Of a stretch of 48,468 nucleotides of DNA, positions 27,613 to 35,995 are shown piece by piece. The notes beneath the pieces were generated by a model. It worked only from the letters and a program-made list of their open reading frames with translations. It was not told the DNA's origin and did no database searches. Position 1 is the stretch's first letter. Each line of letters opens with the position of its first letter. A program made the position numbers and the translations under genes. The stretch is from Campylobacterota bacterium. Lineage in GTDB: Bacteria; Campylobacterota; Campylobacteria; Campylobacterales; Sulfurimonadaceae. Location of the stretch: NCBI GenBank assembly GCA_013607635.1, contig VCAY01000007.1, positions 1-48,468 of the forward strand, given 5' to 3'.

Positions 27613-29195
27613 TGCAACTTTTTAACCGTCTTTTAGTCAACTTTGCCTATTTTTTAAGAGCTTCTGTGTGGTACCAGAAGAGAAGACGGTTTTTTTACAA
27701 TCTTCTTGAAAACGATGATTTTAAGCTCAAAAAATATTTTGATCTTTTTATGATGTTTCTCATCTTTTCAAGTGTGGCGATCCTTATTTATGAGGTTAAA
27801 AGAGATGTTCACGATCTTTTGAATTTTTTCAATGCCTATGTGATCTCATTTATCTTTTTTGTTGAGTATATCTTGCGTTTATGGGTGCACAGTAGCGTAA
27901 CTGATATTATTATCAAAGAAGATGAATATAGTGATCTTTTAGGTACTCGATTTAGCTTATGGAAAGTTTTTAAGCAAGTTTTGAAGCAAAAAATGGAGTA
28001 TGTGTTTTCTGCCAAGGCAATTATAGATCTTTTAGCGATCATGCCGTTTTTCCATGAGTTGAGACTTCTTCGTTTGTTTATCCTCTTTCGGGTTTTTAAG
28101 ATCTTTAGATATGCCAAAAGTTTTAACACTTTTGCTTCTGTCTTGGCAACGAAAAAGTTTGAATTTGTTACTTTGGCAATGTTTGCTTCGATCGTTATTT
28201 TTGTTGCATCGGTACTTATCTATGTGATGGAAGCAAACAATCCATCTTCCCCTATAGATACTTTGTATGAAGCATTTTACTGGTCGATTGTCACCATCTC
28301 AACAGTTGGGTATGGTGATGTGGTTGCCGTCACACCTGAGGGGCAGTTTGTTGCTGTGATTGTTATTTTAGCCGGTATCTCTGTGCTTGCTTTTACAACC
28401 TCATTATTTGTTTCTGCATTTAGCGAAAAACTTGAAGATATCAAAGAAGCAAAAGTGATCCAAGAGGTGGCAAAAAACCCCAACACATACATCTTGTGTG
28501 GGTATGAAAATATCGCAAGAGAGTTGGCAAAAAAATTGTTGCGATCCGATTTTGATCTTTTGGTGCTCGATAATGATCCAGAAAATGTCAATCAGGCAAA
28601 AAAAGATGGACTGCGGGTTCTTGCTTATGACCCTGGGCAGGTGGAAAGCTACAGGCAACTTGATCTTAATATAGAAAAACAAGTAGCGGCAATTCTATGT
28701 ACAAGAGAGGATGATGTAGCGAATGTTTATACCGCTTTGACGGTGCGATCGATCGATAAGAGGATTAAGATTATATCTCTCTTGATGCAAAGTGCAAACC
28801 GACAAAAACTGCTTTCTTGCGGTGTTGATGAAATTTTGGATGATAAGGAGTTTGTAGGACTTATTGCAAAAGAGTATCTTGGGCACCCTGTGGCATTTGA
28901 AGCGATCCATGAGATGCGTAGTGAAGACTCCACCATACAGACCCATGAAATCCCTATCACACAAAGAGTTGCAGACAATATTTCAATGGTGGGAGAGCTT
29001 AACAACATAAAGTTTCGTATTGTTCTTATTGGGATCTACAAAAAGGAAAAACAGCATTTTTATTTTAACCCGATAGATAGCACATTGTTAGAAGTTGGTG
29101 ATGTCCTTATCATTATCGGAAACTATGTTTTTATCCATGAGTTTACCAAATATCTTGCTTCTAAAACAGCCAAAGGAGCAAAATATGTCCAATAA
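27612..29195 (+). CDS. 6TM potassium channel protein with RCK (TrkA-N/TrkA-C) domains
   Basis: S4-like RLLRLFILFRVFKIFR, selectivity filter TVGYGD, TrkA-N-like domain ILCGYENIARELAKKL, C-terminal TrkA-C-like segment. Confidence 0.9.
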   Translation: MQLFNRLLVNFAYFLRASVWYQKRRRFFYNLLENDDFKLKKYFDLFMMFLIFSSVAILIYEVKRDVHDLLNFFNAYVISFIFFVEYILRLWVHSSVTDIIIKEDEYSDLLGTRFSLWKVFKQVLKQKMEYVFSAKAIIDLLAIMPFFHELRLLRLFILFRVFKIFRYAKSFNTFASVLATKKFEFVTLAMFASIVIFVASVLIYVMEANNPSSPIDTLYEAFYWSIVTISTVGYGDVVAVTPEGQFVAVIVILAGISVLAFTTSLFVSAFSEKLEDIKEAKVIQEVAKNPNTYILCGYENIARELAKKLLRSDFDLLVLDNDPENVNQAKKDGLRVLAYDPGQVESYRQLDLNIEKQVAAILCTREDDVANVYTALTVRSIDKRIKIISLLMQSANRQKLLSCGVDEILDDKEFVGLIAKEYLGHPVAFEAIHEMRSEDSTIQTHEIPITQRVADNISMVGELNNIKFRIVLIGIYKKEKQHFYFNPIDSTLLEVGDVLIIIGNYVFIHEFTKYLASKTAKGAKYVQ

Positions 29196-29877
29196 TAGGA
29201 TTATTCTCATATTTGGTAACAATGAATATGCACAAAAGATTTATGAAAGTGTAGAGTCCAAGTGTGACAAGGCTGTTATGTTTGGACTGCAAGAGCCTGA
29301 TGAAGAGCAGCATCGTGTGCAACAGTTTGATTTAAGTGACAACTGGGACGATCTTAGGGAAAACTATGATATGCAAAATGCTATCATCTTTTGTGCTTTG
29401 CAAAATGAAGCGCAGAATATTTTTTTGACCTTATCGCTTCATGCAGCGTTTGAGAATGTTGATATTATCGCCCTAGCAAGAAACCAAGAAGATGCCAACA
29501 AGTTATATATGGCAGGTGCAACAAAGGTTATACCGATTGTTGAAACAACAGCGCTCATCATCGCAGATATGATAAAAAAGCCGATAATTACCAACTTACT
29601 ACACAACATTCTCTATGAAGAGAGTAGCTTAAAACTGATGCAAATCGAGATCCATAACGCAGAACATTTTGAGGGAAAATACCCTGCAGATATTAACTGG
29701 AGTAGAGATCATGGCATCATTGTGTTGTCTGTGATCACTTATGATGGTGTCAGTGAGTTTATATACTCCTCAAAAACAAAATATAGAGAGATACACAACG
29801 GGGATCTCTTTGTGGTGATAGGTTATGAAAAAGATCTGCAAGAGTTTAAAAAGTTTATAGGTGAAGCAAATGGGTAA
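29185..29877 (+). CDS. Stand-alone RCK/TrkA-N domain protein
   Basis: Start MSNNRIILIFG with AAAGGAG SD (longer track start at 29095 rejected); Rossmann-like repeats and C-terminal TrkA-C-like segment; 11-nt overlap with upstream channel gene. Confidence 0.8.
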   Translation: MSNNRIILIFGNNEYAQKIYESVESKCDKAVMFGLQEPDEEQHRVQQFDLSDNWDDLRENYDMQNAIIFCALQNEAQNIFLTLSLHAAFENVDIIALARNQEDANKLYMAGATKVIPIVETTALIIADMIKKPIITNLLHNILYEESSLKLMQIEIHNAEHFEGKYPADINWSRDHGIIVLSVITYDGVSEFIYSSKTKYREIHNGDLFVVIGYEKDLQEFKKFIGEANG

Positions 29878-30760
29878 AATAGCAGTGATTGGTGCAGGAA
29901 AGTGGGGAAATGCATTGGCATTTGCACTTGGTAAAAACAACGATGTGGTGATCACCTCAAGAACACCAAGAGATCTGGATAATTTTGTCACTCTTGAAGA
30001 AGCACTGAAATATCCCTACCTTATAATAACGGTGCCTGCACAGCAAGTTGCCTTGTGGCTTGAAGAGAAGTTTGTTTTTAGCAAGCAGAAAGTTTTGGTG
30101 GCTTCCAAGGGGATCGAAGCAACAACAGGACGATTTTTAAATGAGATCTATCGGCCACATATTCCCAATAGCAACATCGCCTTTCTTTCAGGTCCCTCGT
30201 TTGCTACAGAGGTGATGCACTCACTGCCGACAGCTTTGGTTGTTAACTCAAAAAACAAAGAACTGGCTTTTGAATTTGCCGGATTTTTCCCCCATTTTAT
30301 TAAAACTTATGTATCGGATGATGTGATTGGTGCCGAGATCGCAGGAGCCTATAAAAATGTTATTGCCATAGCAGCTGGGATATGTAATGGGCTTGAGCTT
30401 GGCAACAATGCAGCCGCTGCACTGATCTCGCGAGGTCTTGTTGAGATGCAGCGTTTTGGCAGGGCATTTGATGCCGATGATGACACTTTTGTAGGTCTTG
30501 GTGGAGCAGGTGATCTGTTCTTAACGGCATCTTCGACGATGAGTAGAAATTTTCGTGTTGGTCTTGGTTTGGCAAAAGGAAAATCGCAACAACAGATCCT
30601 TCAAGAACTAGGAGAGGTGGCAGAGGGGATAGGCACAGCTTATGCACTCCATGAGATCGCTTTAAAGCATGATTTGTATTTGCCGATTGCTAAAGAGGTG
30701 TATGAGATGCTAGAGGGCAAAGCTCCTCTTGAGAGTCTCAATGCACTTTTAACAAGCTAG
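29870..30760 (+). CDS. gpsA: Glycerol-3-phosphate dehydrogenase [NAD(P)+]
   Basis: IAVIGAGKWGNALA, GPSFATEV, GLGGAGDLFLTASS. Confidence 0.96.
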   Translation: MGKIAVIGAGKWGNALAFALGKNNDVVITSRTPRDLDNFVTLEEALKYPYLIITVPAQQVALWLEEKFVFSKQKVLVASKGIEATTGRFLNEIYRPHIPNSNIAFLSGPSFATEVMHSLPTALVVNSKNKELAFEFAGFFPHFIKTYVSDDVIGAEIAGAYKNVIAIAAGICNGLELGNNAAAALISRGLVEMQRFGRAFDADDDTFVGLGGAGDLFLTASSTMSRNFRVGLGLAKGKSQQQILQELGEVAEGIGTAYALHEIALKHDLYLPIAKEVYEMLEGKAPLESLNALLTS

Positions 30761-30769
30761 GAGAATATT

Positions 30770-32116
30770 TTGGTTGTATATAAAAAGATAGCCTTGGCAC
30801 TTGTGATAGCTTTTGGATTTTTTTTCGCTGCAAGCAGTGTGTTCAATCCGCAACAAAGCGCACTCGTTGGGGTTATAGCACTTTTGGTGACACTATGGAC
30901 AAACGAAGCACTACCTTTGGGTGTTGTTTCATTGATGCCGATCATTTTGTTTCCATCTTTTGAAATCTTGAGTACCAAAGCAACAACCGTCAACTACGCA
31001 CACCCTATTATCTATCTGTTTTTGGGTGGATTTTTGGTGGCGATTGCGGTTGAGAAAACGAAGTTGCATGTAACGATCGCTGAGAAGATACTTGACATTT
31101 TCCCTCAAACACCAAGGGCGATGATCTTTTCACTAGCGATGACATCAGGGTTGCTTAGCTCTATTCTCTCAAATACTACAACAACATTGCTACTTATCAC
31201 CATTGCTATCTTTATCACCGACAATGAAAAGCTCAAACTGCGTTTTGCACTAGCCATTGCCTATGGAGCAAGCATAGGGGGGATTCTCACCCCCATAGGA
31301 ACACCGCCAAATCTTGTGCTGCTTGGGATTATGGAAGAGAATAATATGCAGATGATCCCGTTTTTTCAGTGGATGATGATGGTTGCACCACTCGTCATTG
31401 TGATGATAGGTTTTATGAGCATGTTACTTGGTATCGGTGTTAAAGAGATAAAAGTGGCAAGAGAGAAACAGGTGATGCAGATGACACAAGAGCAAAAAAA
31501 GGTGTTAGCATTGCTTGGAGGGTTGATATTTTTACTAATACTCAATGCACCTATTAGGCCTTATTGGAATGGTTTGGGTTTAAGTGAAAGTGGCATCTTG
31601 CTTGGTTTTGGACTGATACTTTTTATGCCGCCGTTTAAGATACTTACATGGGAAGATGATCATCATAAAGTACCCTACGCGATCATCATGCTTTTTGGTG
31701 CCGGTTTTTCTATAGCAAAAGCTTTTAGTGCGACAGGACTAGCAGATAAGATCGCTTCGTATCTTTTAGATATGACGACACTCTCACCCATCATGCTTTT
31801 GTTTGCTATAGCTTTTATGATCACCTTTGCTACAGAGCTTACGTCAAATACTGCACTTATTTCGATTATGTTGCCGGTAATTTACTCCATTTCCCAACAA
31901 GCAGGGATCAATACTACACTGCTGATGATGGTTGCAACACTCTGTGCATCTTATGCTTTTATGCTGCCGATTGCCACCCCGCCAAATGCGATCGCGATGA
32001 GTAGTGGAGTGGTGCATGTTAAAGATATGATCCGTTATGGAATAGTTTTAAATCTTGCAGGGATTTTGGTGATCGTTATGGTTGCAGAGTTTTTTTGGAA
32101 AGGGGTCTTTTTTTAA
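30770..32116 (+). CDS. SLC13/DASS-family anion:sodium symporter
   Basis: Two SNT motifs (SNTTTTLL, SNTALIS), GTPPNLV, ATPPNAIAMSSG; TTG start with GGAG SD overlapping the gpsA stop. Confidence 0.88.
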   Translation: MVVYKKIALALVIAFGFFFAASSVFNPQQSALVGVIALLVTLWTNEALPLGVVSLMPIILFPSFEILSTKATTVNYAHPIIYLFLGGFLVAIAVEKTKLHVTIAEKILDIFPQTPRAMIFSLAMTSGLLSSILSNTTTTLLLITIAIFITDNEKLKLRFALAIAYGASIGGILTPIGTPPNLVLLGIMEENNMQMIPFFQWMMMVAPLVIVMIGFMSMLLGIGVKEIKVAREKQVMQMTQEQKKVLALLGGLIFLLILNAPIRPYWNGLGLSESGILLGFGLILFMPPFKILTWEDDHHKVPYAIIMLFGAGFSIAKAFSATGLADKIASYLLDMTTLSPIMLLFAIAFMITFATELTSNTALISIMLPVIYSISQQAGINTTLLMMVATLCASYAFMLPIATPPNAIAMSSGVVHVKDMIRYGIVLNLAGILVIVMVAEFFWKGVFF

Positions 32117-32170
32117 GGATCCTTTTGTTGTCTGAGTTGGAATTTCCGCTACGCTTCTGTTGACGGATAC

Positions 32171-32185
32171 CCTCTTACTTAGAGG
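32171..32185. other. Small hairpin in the largest non-coding gap (CCTCT-TACTT-AGAGG)
   Basis: Perfect 5-bp inverted repeat read directly from sequence. Confidence 0.4.
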
Positions 32186-32200
32186 TGCCCATAAGCAAAA

Positions 32201-32209
32201 ATCTGCTAA
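32201..32209 (+). promoter_or_regulatory. Candidate extended -10 promoter for the argB-hemC cluster
   Basis: TGCTAAAAT upstream of the TTG start of argB. Confidence 0.4.
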
Positions 32210-32239
32210 AATTGCAAAATTAAAATTTTAGGAAAAATA

Positions 32240-33106
32240 TTGAAAGCTAAAATAGAAACAGTTAAAACCCTTTTAGATGCTTTGCCGTTTATTCGTGAGT
32301 TTCGCAAAGAGATCGTTGTGATCAAGTATGGTGGCTCAGCGCAGAGATCCCCTGAGCTTAAAGAGAAGTTCGCAGAAGATATCTTGTTGATGTATCTTGT
32401 GGGGATCAAGCCTGTTATTATCCACGGTGGTGGGAAAAAGATTACCGATATGCTTGATGCTTTAAAGATCGATACCAAGTTTATTGACGGACAGCGTGTA
32501 ACAACAAAAGAGACGATGCGCATTGTGGAGATGATACTCAGCGGTGAGATCAATAAAGAGATTGTCTCACTTTTAAATTCTCACGGAGCAAAAGCGATAG
32601 GTATAAGTGGTAAAGATGCGCACTTTATCAAAGCACTGCCAAAAGATGCCGCAAAGTGGGGATATACCGGTAACATCACTCATGTGGAAGCATCGGTGGT
32701 GAAAAACCTCATAGCTGAGAGTTTTATCCCTGTTATTGCACCCATTGCAGCAGGCAAAGAGATGGGGCATCCGGGTTATAACATCAATGCAGATCTTTGT
32801 GCGTCGTATGTTGCTAAGGCGATAGGGGCAAATAAGATCATCTTTTTGACCGATACAGAGGGTGTGTTAGATAAAGAGAAAAACTTAATATCAAGCTTAA
32901 CCAAACAAGATGTTGAAGATCTTAAGGCAGATGGAGTGATACATGGTGGTATGGTTCCAAAGGTCGATGCTTGTCTGGAAGCTATAGATGGTGGAGTGCA
33001 TAAAGCGCACATTATCGATGGAAGGCTGGAGCATTCGATGCTCTTAGAGCTTTTTACCTCAGAGGGTGTCGGTACACAAATAGTTCAACAAAAGGAAGAT
33101 GTATAA
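32240..33106 (+). CDS. argB: Acetylglutamate kinase
   Basis: VIKYGGSA, VIIHGGGKKI, GGMVPKVDACLEA; TTG start. Confidence 0.96.
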   Translation: MKAKIETVKTLLDALPFIREFRKEIVVIKYGGSAQRSPELKEKFAEDILLMYLVGIKPVIIHGGGKKITDMLDALKIDTKFIDGQRVTTKETMRIVEMILSGEINKEIVSLLNSHGAKAIGISGKDAHFIKALPKDAAKWGYTGNITHVEASVVKNLIAESFIPVIAPIAAGKEMGHPGYNINADLCASYVAKAIGANKIIFLTDTEGVLDKEKNLISSLTKQDVEDLKADGVIHGGMVPKVDACLEAIDGGVHKAHIIDGRLEHSMLLELFTSEGVGTQIVQQKEDV

Positions 33107-33396
33107 TGAAATATGAAGCACTGTTTGAAGATGAAGATAATATTTTTGGAGGGTCTCCAAAATCAAAATACCTCGATGTTGTATTTACAGCAAATCGTGG
33201 TGTTGTAGAGTTTGAGTTGGAACAACTTGTAGAGAAGATGGCTATTATGGAGTTGATACTTGCAGAGCAGATTGATGCAGAGGATCTTAGCCGTGTAATG
33301 GAGCAGTTTCGTTTCCAAAATCAAGAACTTTGTGATACAAAAGCAAAATCGTTGTTTATAGAACTCACAGGTGATATTGTTTCAAAATGTGAGTAA
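33106..33396 (+). CDS. DUF2018 family protein (HP0242-like)
   Basis: Resembles remembered HP0242 (GxP.xKxxDxxF...ELE.L.E..A..E pattern) and sits in the same argued neighbourhood (prenyl synthase-hemA-proS-hemC). Confidence 0.75.
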   Translation: MKYEALFEDEDNIFGGSPKSKYLDVVFTANRGVVEFELEQLVEKMAIMELILAEQIDAEDLSRVMEQFRFQNQELCDTKAKSLFIELTGDIVSKCE

Positions 33397-33399
33397 TGT

Positions 33400-33825
33400 G
33401 TGTCTAGAGTACTACAGGGATTTATCACACTCATCTTATTGTTTAGTGTGGGTTTTGCGGATGAATACTCCTTAAAGTGGGAATTTTCCTTGCAAAAGGA
33501 TGAGCCAAAGAAAATTCTTGTAAAATATGAAGGTGAAAAGAAGCTTTTGGTATTTCGTTGGACACTTTATGTAAACGGTGGGCTTGTGGTGCTACGATCG
33601 TACAACTCCTATGTAGCACAAAATATTTTAGCACTCAACCATAAAAATCAAACTTTTCGGGTGCAGATAAAGCCGCGTGCTGCCAATGCATTTAATGTGC
33701 CGTATATTTTGGTGAAGTTTAAAGAGTTCGATACAAAAAAAGATCAAGCGAAGTTTGAGTTATACTTGTATGACACTGAAGCGACAAAAATTTGGCTTGA
33801 AGAGATAAAAAAGAAGAGTGGCTGA
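33400..33825 (+). CDS. Hypothetical protein with signal peptide
   Basis: N-terminal hydrophobic signal (GFITLILLFSVGFADE), 141 aa, packed between DUF2018 and prenyl synthase genes. Confidence 0.7.
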   Translation: MSRVLQGFITLILLFSVGFADEYSLKWEFSLQKDEPKKILVKYEGEKKLLVFRWTLYVNGGLVVLRSYNSYVAQNILALNHKNQTFRVQIKPRAANAFNVPYILVKFKEFDTKKDQAKFELYLYDTEATKIWLEEIKKKSG

Positions 33826-34712
33826 TGGATAGAGTAGAAACAGAGATACAAAGATTGATAGATGAAGTGGGGTATGATGAGGTAAGCAGGCTGTTTGCAA
33901 CACTCAGCGGTGGTAAAAGGCTGCGAGCAAAGCTGATTTTAAAAATTGCAGGTGAGCATCAAGATGCACCACTTCTAGCAGCAATAGTGGAGCTTATTCA
34001 TGCTGCTTCACTACTACATGATGATGTGATCGATGATGCTGATATGCGAAGAGGCAAACCATCGGTCAATGCAACCGATGGAAGTAAAACAGCGGTGATG
34101 CTTGGAGATATCCTTTACTCTAAAGCTTTTACAGAGCTTGTGAAGTTTGATACACTCGTGGCACAAACTATCGCTGCATCTGTTACGGCACTAAGTAAGG
34201 GTGAGATGATGGATGTAAAGATGGCAGAATCGTTTAATGCCGATGAGCAAGCATACCTTGATATGCTCTATCTTAAAACTGCAACACTCATTGAAGCAGC
34301 AGCAAAAGCAGCGGCACTTTTAGCTAAGAAAAATGCTGCAAAACACGCACTCTATGGGAAAAATCTTGGACTTTCGTTTCAGATTATCGATGATATTTTA
34401 GATATCACTTCCGATGAGGCGACACTTGGCAAGCCTGCTATGAATGACTTTGTTGAAGGTAAGTGTACGCTACCGTATATTTATCTACACCACGCGCTAG
34501 ATGCGCAAGATAAACACAGGCTTGAATCACTTCACGGTAAAAAACTTCAAGAGGTTGATTTACAGTGGATTAAACAGAATATGGCACAATACAAAACAAT
34601 TCAAAAGTCATTTGAACTTGCAAAACAGCTTTCAGATGAAGCCAAAGAAGCGATGGCAGAAGATGCTGAACTTGTCGCTATTTTAGATACCATGATACAA
34701 AGAAGTTTTTGA
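33825..34712 (+). CDS. Polyprenyl synthetase family protein
   Basis: GGKRLRAKL, LLHDDVIDDADMRRG, FQIIDDILDIT. Confidence 0.94.
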   Translation: MDRVETEIQRLIDEVGYDEVSRLFATLSGGKRLRAKLILKIAGEHQDAPLLAAIVELIHAASLLHDDVIDDADMRRGKPSVNATDGSKTAVMLGDILYSKAFTELVKFDTLVAQTIAASVTALSKGEMMDVKMAESFNADEQAYLDMLYLKTATLIEAAAKAAALLAKKNAAKHALYGKNLGLSFQIIDDILDITSDEATLGKPAMNDFVEGKCTLPYIYLHHALDAQDKHRLESLHGKKLQEVDLQWIKQNMAQYKTIQKSFELAKQLSDEAKEAMAEDAELVAILDTMIQRSF

Positions 34713-35992
34713 TGCACTATTTAACAGTCAGCTTTTCCCATAAAAACAGCGATATTGCCACACGAGAGAAATACACCTACTCAGATGAAGAAAAAGATGC
34801 CTGCTTAAAAAGGCTTATACAGTCTCCATCGATCAGTGAAGCGATGATGCTCGCTACTTGTAACAGAATGGAGATATATGTTGCATGCAGCGATATCGAA
34901 GATGCACTCAACCATATTGTTACACTGCTTACTTTTAAGGGTGGGATGTCGATCGAGGAGATTAAGCAAACAGCGAAGATAGTTGATGACAGTAGTGCGA
35001 TCCAACACCTTTTTGCCGTGGCTAGTTCCATCGACTCGATGGTAGTTGGTGAGACACAGATTGCAGGACAGCTCAAAGATGCTTTTCGATTTGCGCATGA
35101 TCGAGGCTATGCTAGTAAAAAACTCTCTCGAGCGGTTTCTCATGCGTTTAAAACTGCTGCAAAGGTACGAAATTTTACCGATATCTCTTCAAAACCTGTC
35201 TCTGTTGCTTCGGTGGCAATGGATCAAATCAAACAAAAAGTGGAAAATCTCAGTGGTAAAAAAGCGCTTGTGATCGGTGTGGGTGAGATGAGTGAGATTT
35301 GTGCCAAACATCTCACCTCCGATGGCGTCGATACCTACATCACCAACAGAACAAGACAAAAAGCGGAATCTTTGGCGTGTGATTGTGGTGTTAAAGTGTA
35401 TGATTATGGTGAGCTTGACAAGGCTGTTAATGAGTTTGATATCATCTTCACAGCTACTAGTGCGTCGTATCCTATCATTACAGATGATATGGTGGAAACA
35501 GTAGATTTTCAAAGATTTTGGTTTGATTTGGCAATCCCTCGAGATATTGAGATAACATCAAGAGATGATATTTATCTGTTTGTGGTGGATGATATTAAAG
35601 AGATTGTCGATACCAACAAAAGTGAACGGCAACAGTACGTAAGACAGGCACACGGTATAGTTGGGAGAAGTGTTGTGGAGTTTTTTGAGTGGCTTGATGC
35701 ACTCAATGTTGAACCACTCATTAAAGAGATCTACCAAAAAGCAGACGCTGCAGTTGAAGCTGAGATGCAAAGAGCACTTAAAAAAGGTTTTTTACCAAAA
35801 GAGTATGAGGCTCAAGCACAAAAGATGGCGCAACAGGCGATGAAGCGCTTTTTGCACGATATGACCAAAAAGATGCGCCAAGCATCGAGTGGTGCAAAAA
35901 CAGACAGCATCACGGGGGCGATGCAATACATTGTCAATGAAGCACACGACAATATTCCCGATAAATATAAACATTTTGCCAAAAAGGATTAA
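34709..35992 (+). CDS. hemA: Glutamyl-tRNA reductase
   Basis: MLATCNRMEIY, GETQIAGQLKDAF, GVGEMSEICAKHL. Confidence 0.96.
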   Translation: MMHYLTVSFSHKNSDIATREKYTYSDEEKDACLKRLIQSPSISEAMMLATCNRMEIYVACSDIEDALNHIVTLLTFKGGMSIEEIKQTAKIVDDSSAIQHLFAVASSIDSMVVGETQIAGQLKDAFRFAHDRGYASKKLSRAVSHAFKTAAKVRNFTDISSKPVSVASVAMDQIKQKVENLSGKKALVIGVGEMSEICAKHLTSDGVDTYITNRTRQKAESLACDCGVKVYDYGELDKAVNEFDIIFTATSASYPIITDDMVETVDFQRFWFDLAIPRDIEITSRDDIYLFVVDDIKEIVDTNKSERQQYVRQAHGIVGRSVVEFFEWLDALNVEPLIKEIYQKADAAVEAEMQRALKKGFLPKEYEAQAQKMAQQAMKRFLHDMTKKMRQASSGAKTDSITGAMQYIVNEAHDNIPDKYKHFAKKD

Positions 35993-35995
35993 AAC

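Noticed and set aside
29095-29184. Longer 5' end of the second RCK ORF (MVMSLSLSETMFLSMSLPNILLLKQPKEQN)
   Set aside because: It is out-of-frame overlap with the channel gene; a good AAAGGAG SD precedes the ATG at 29185.
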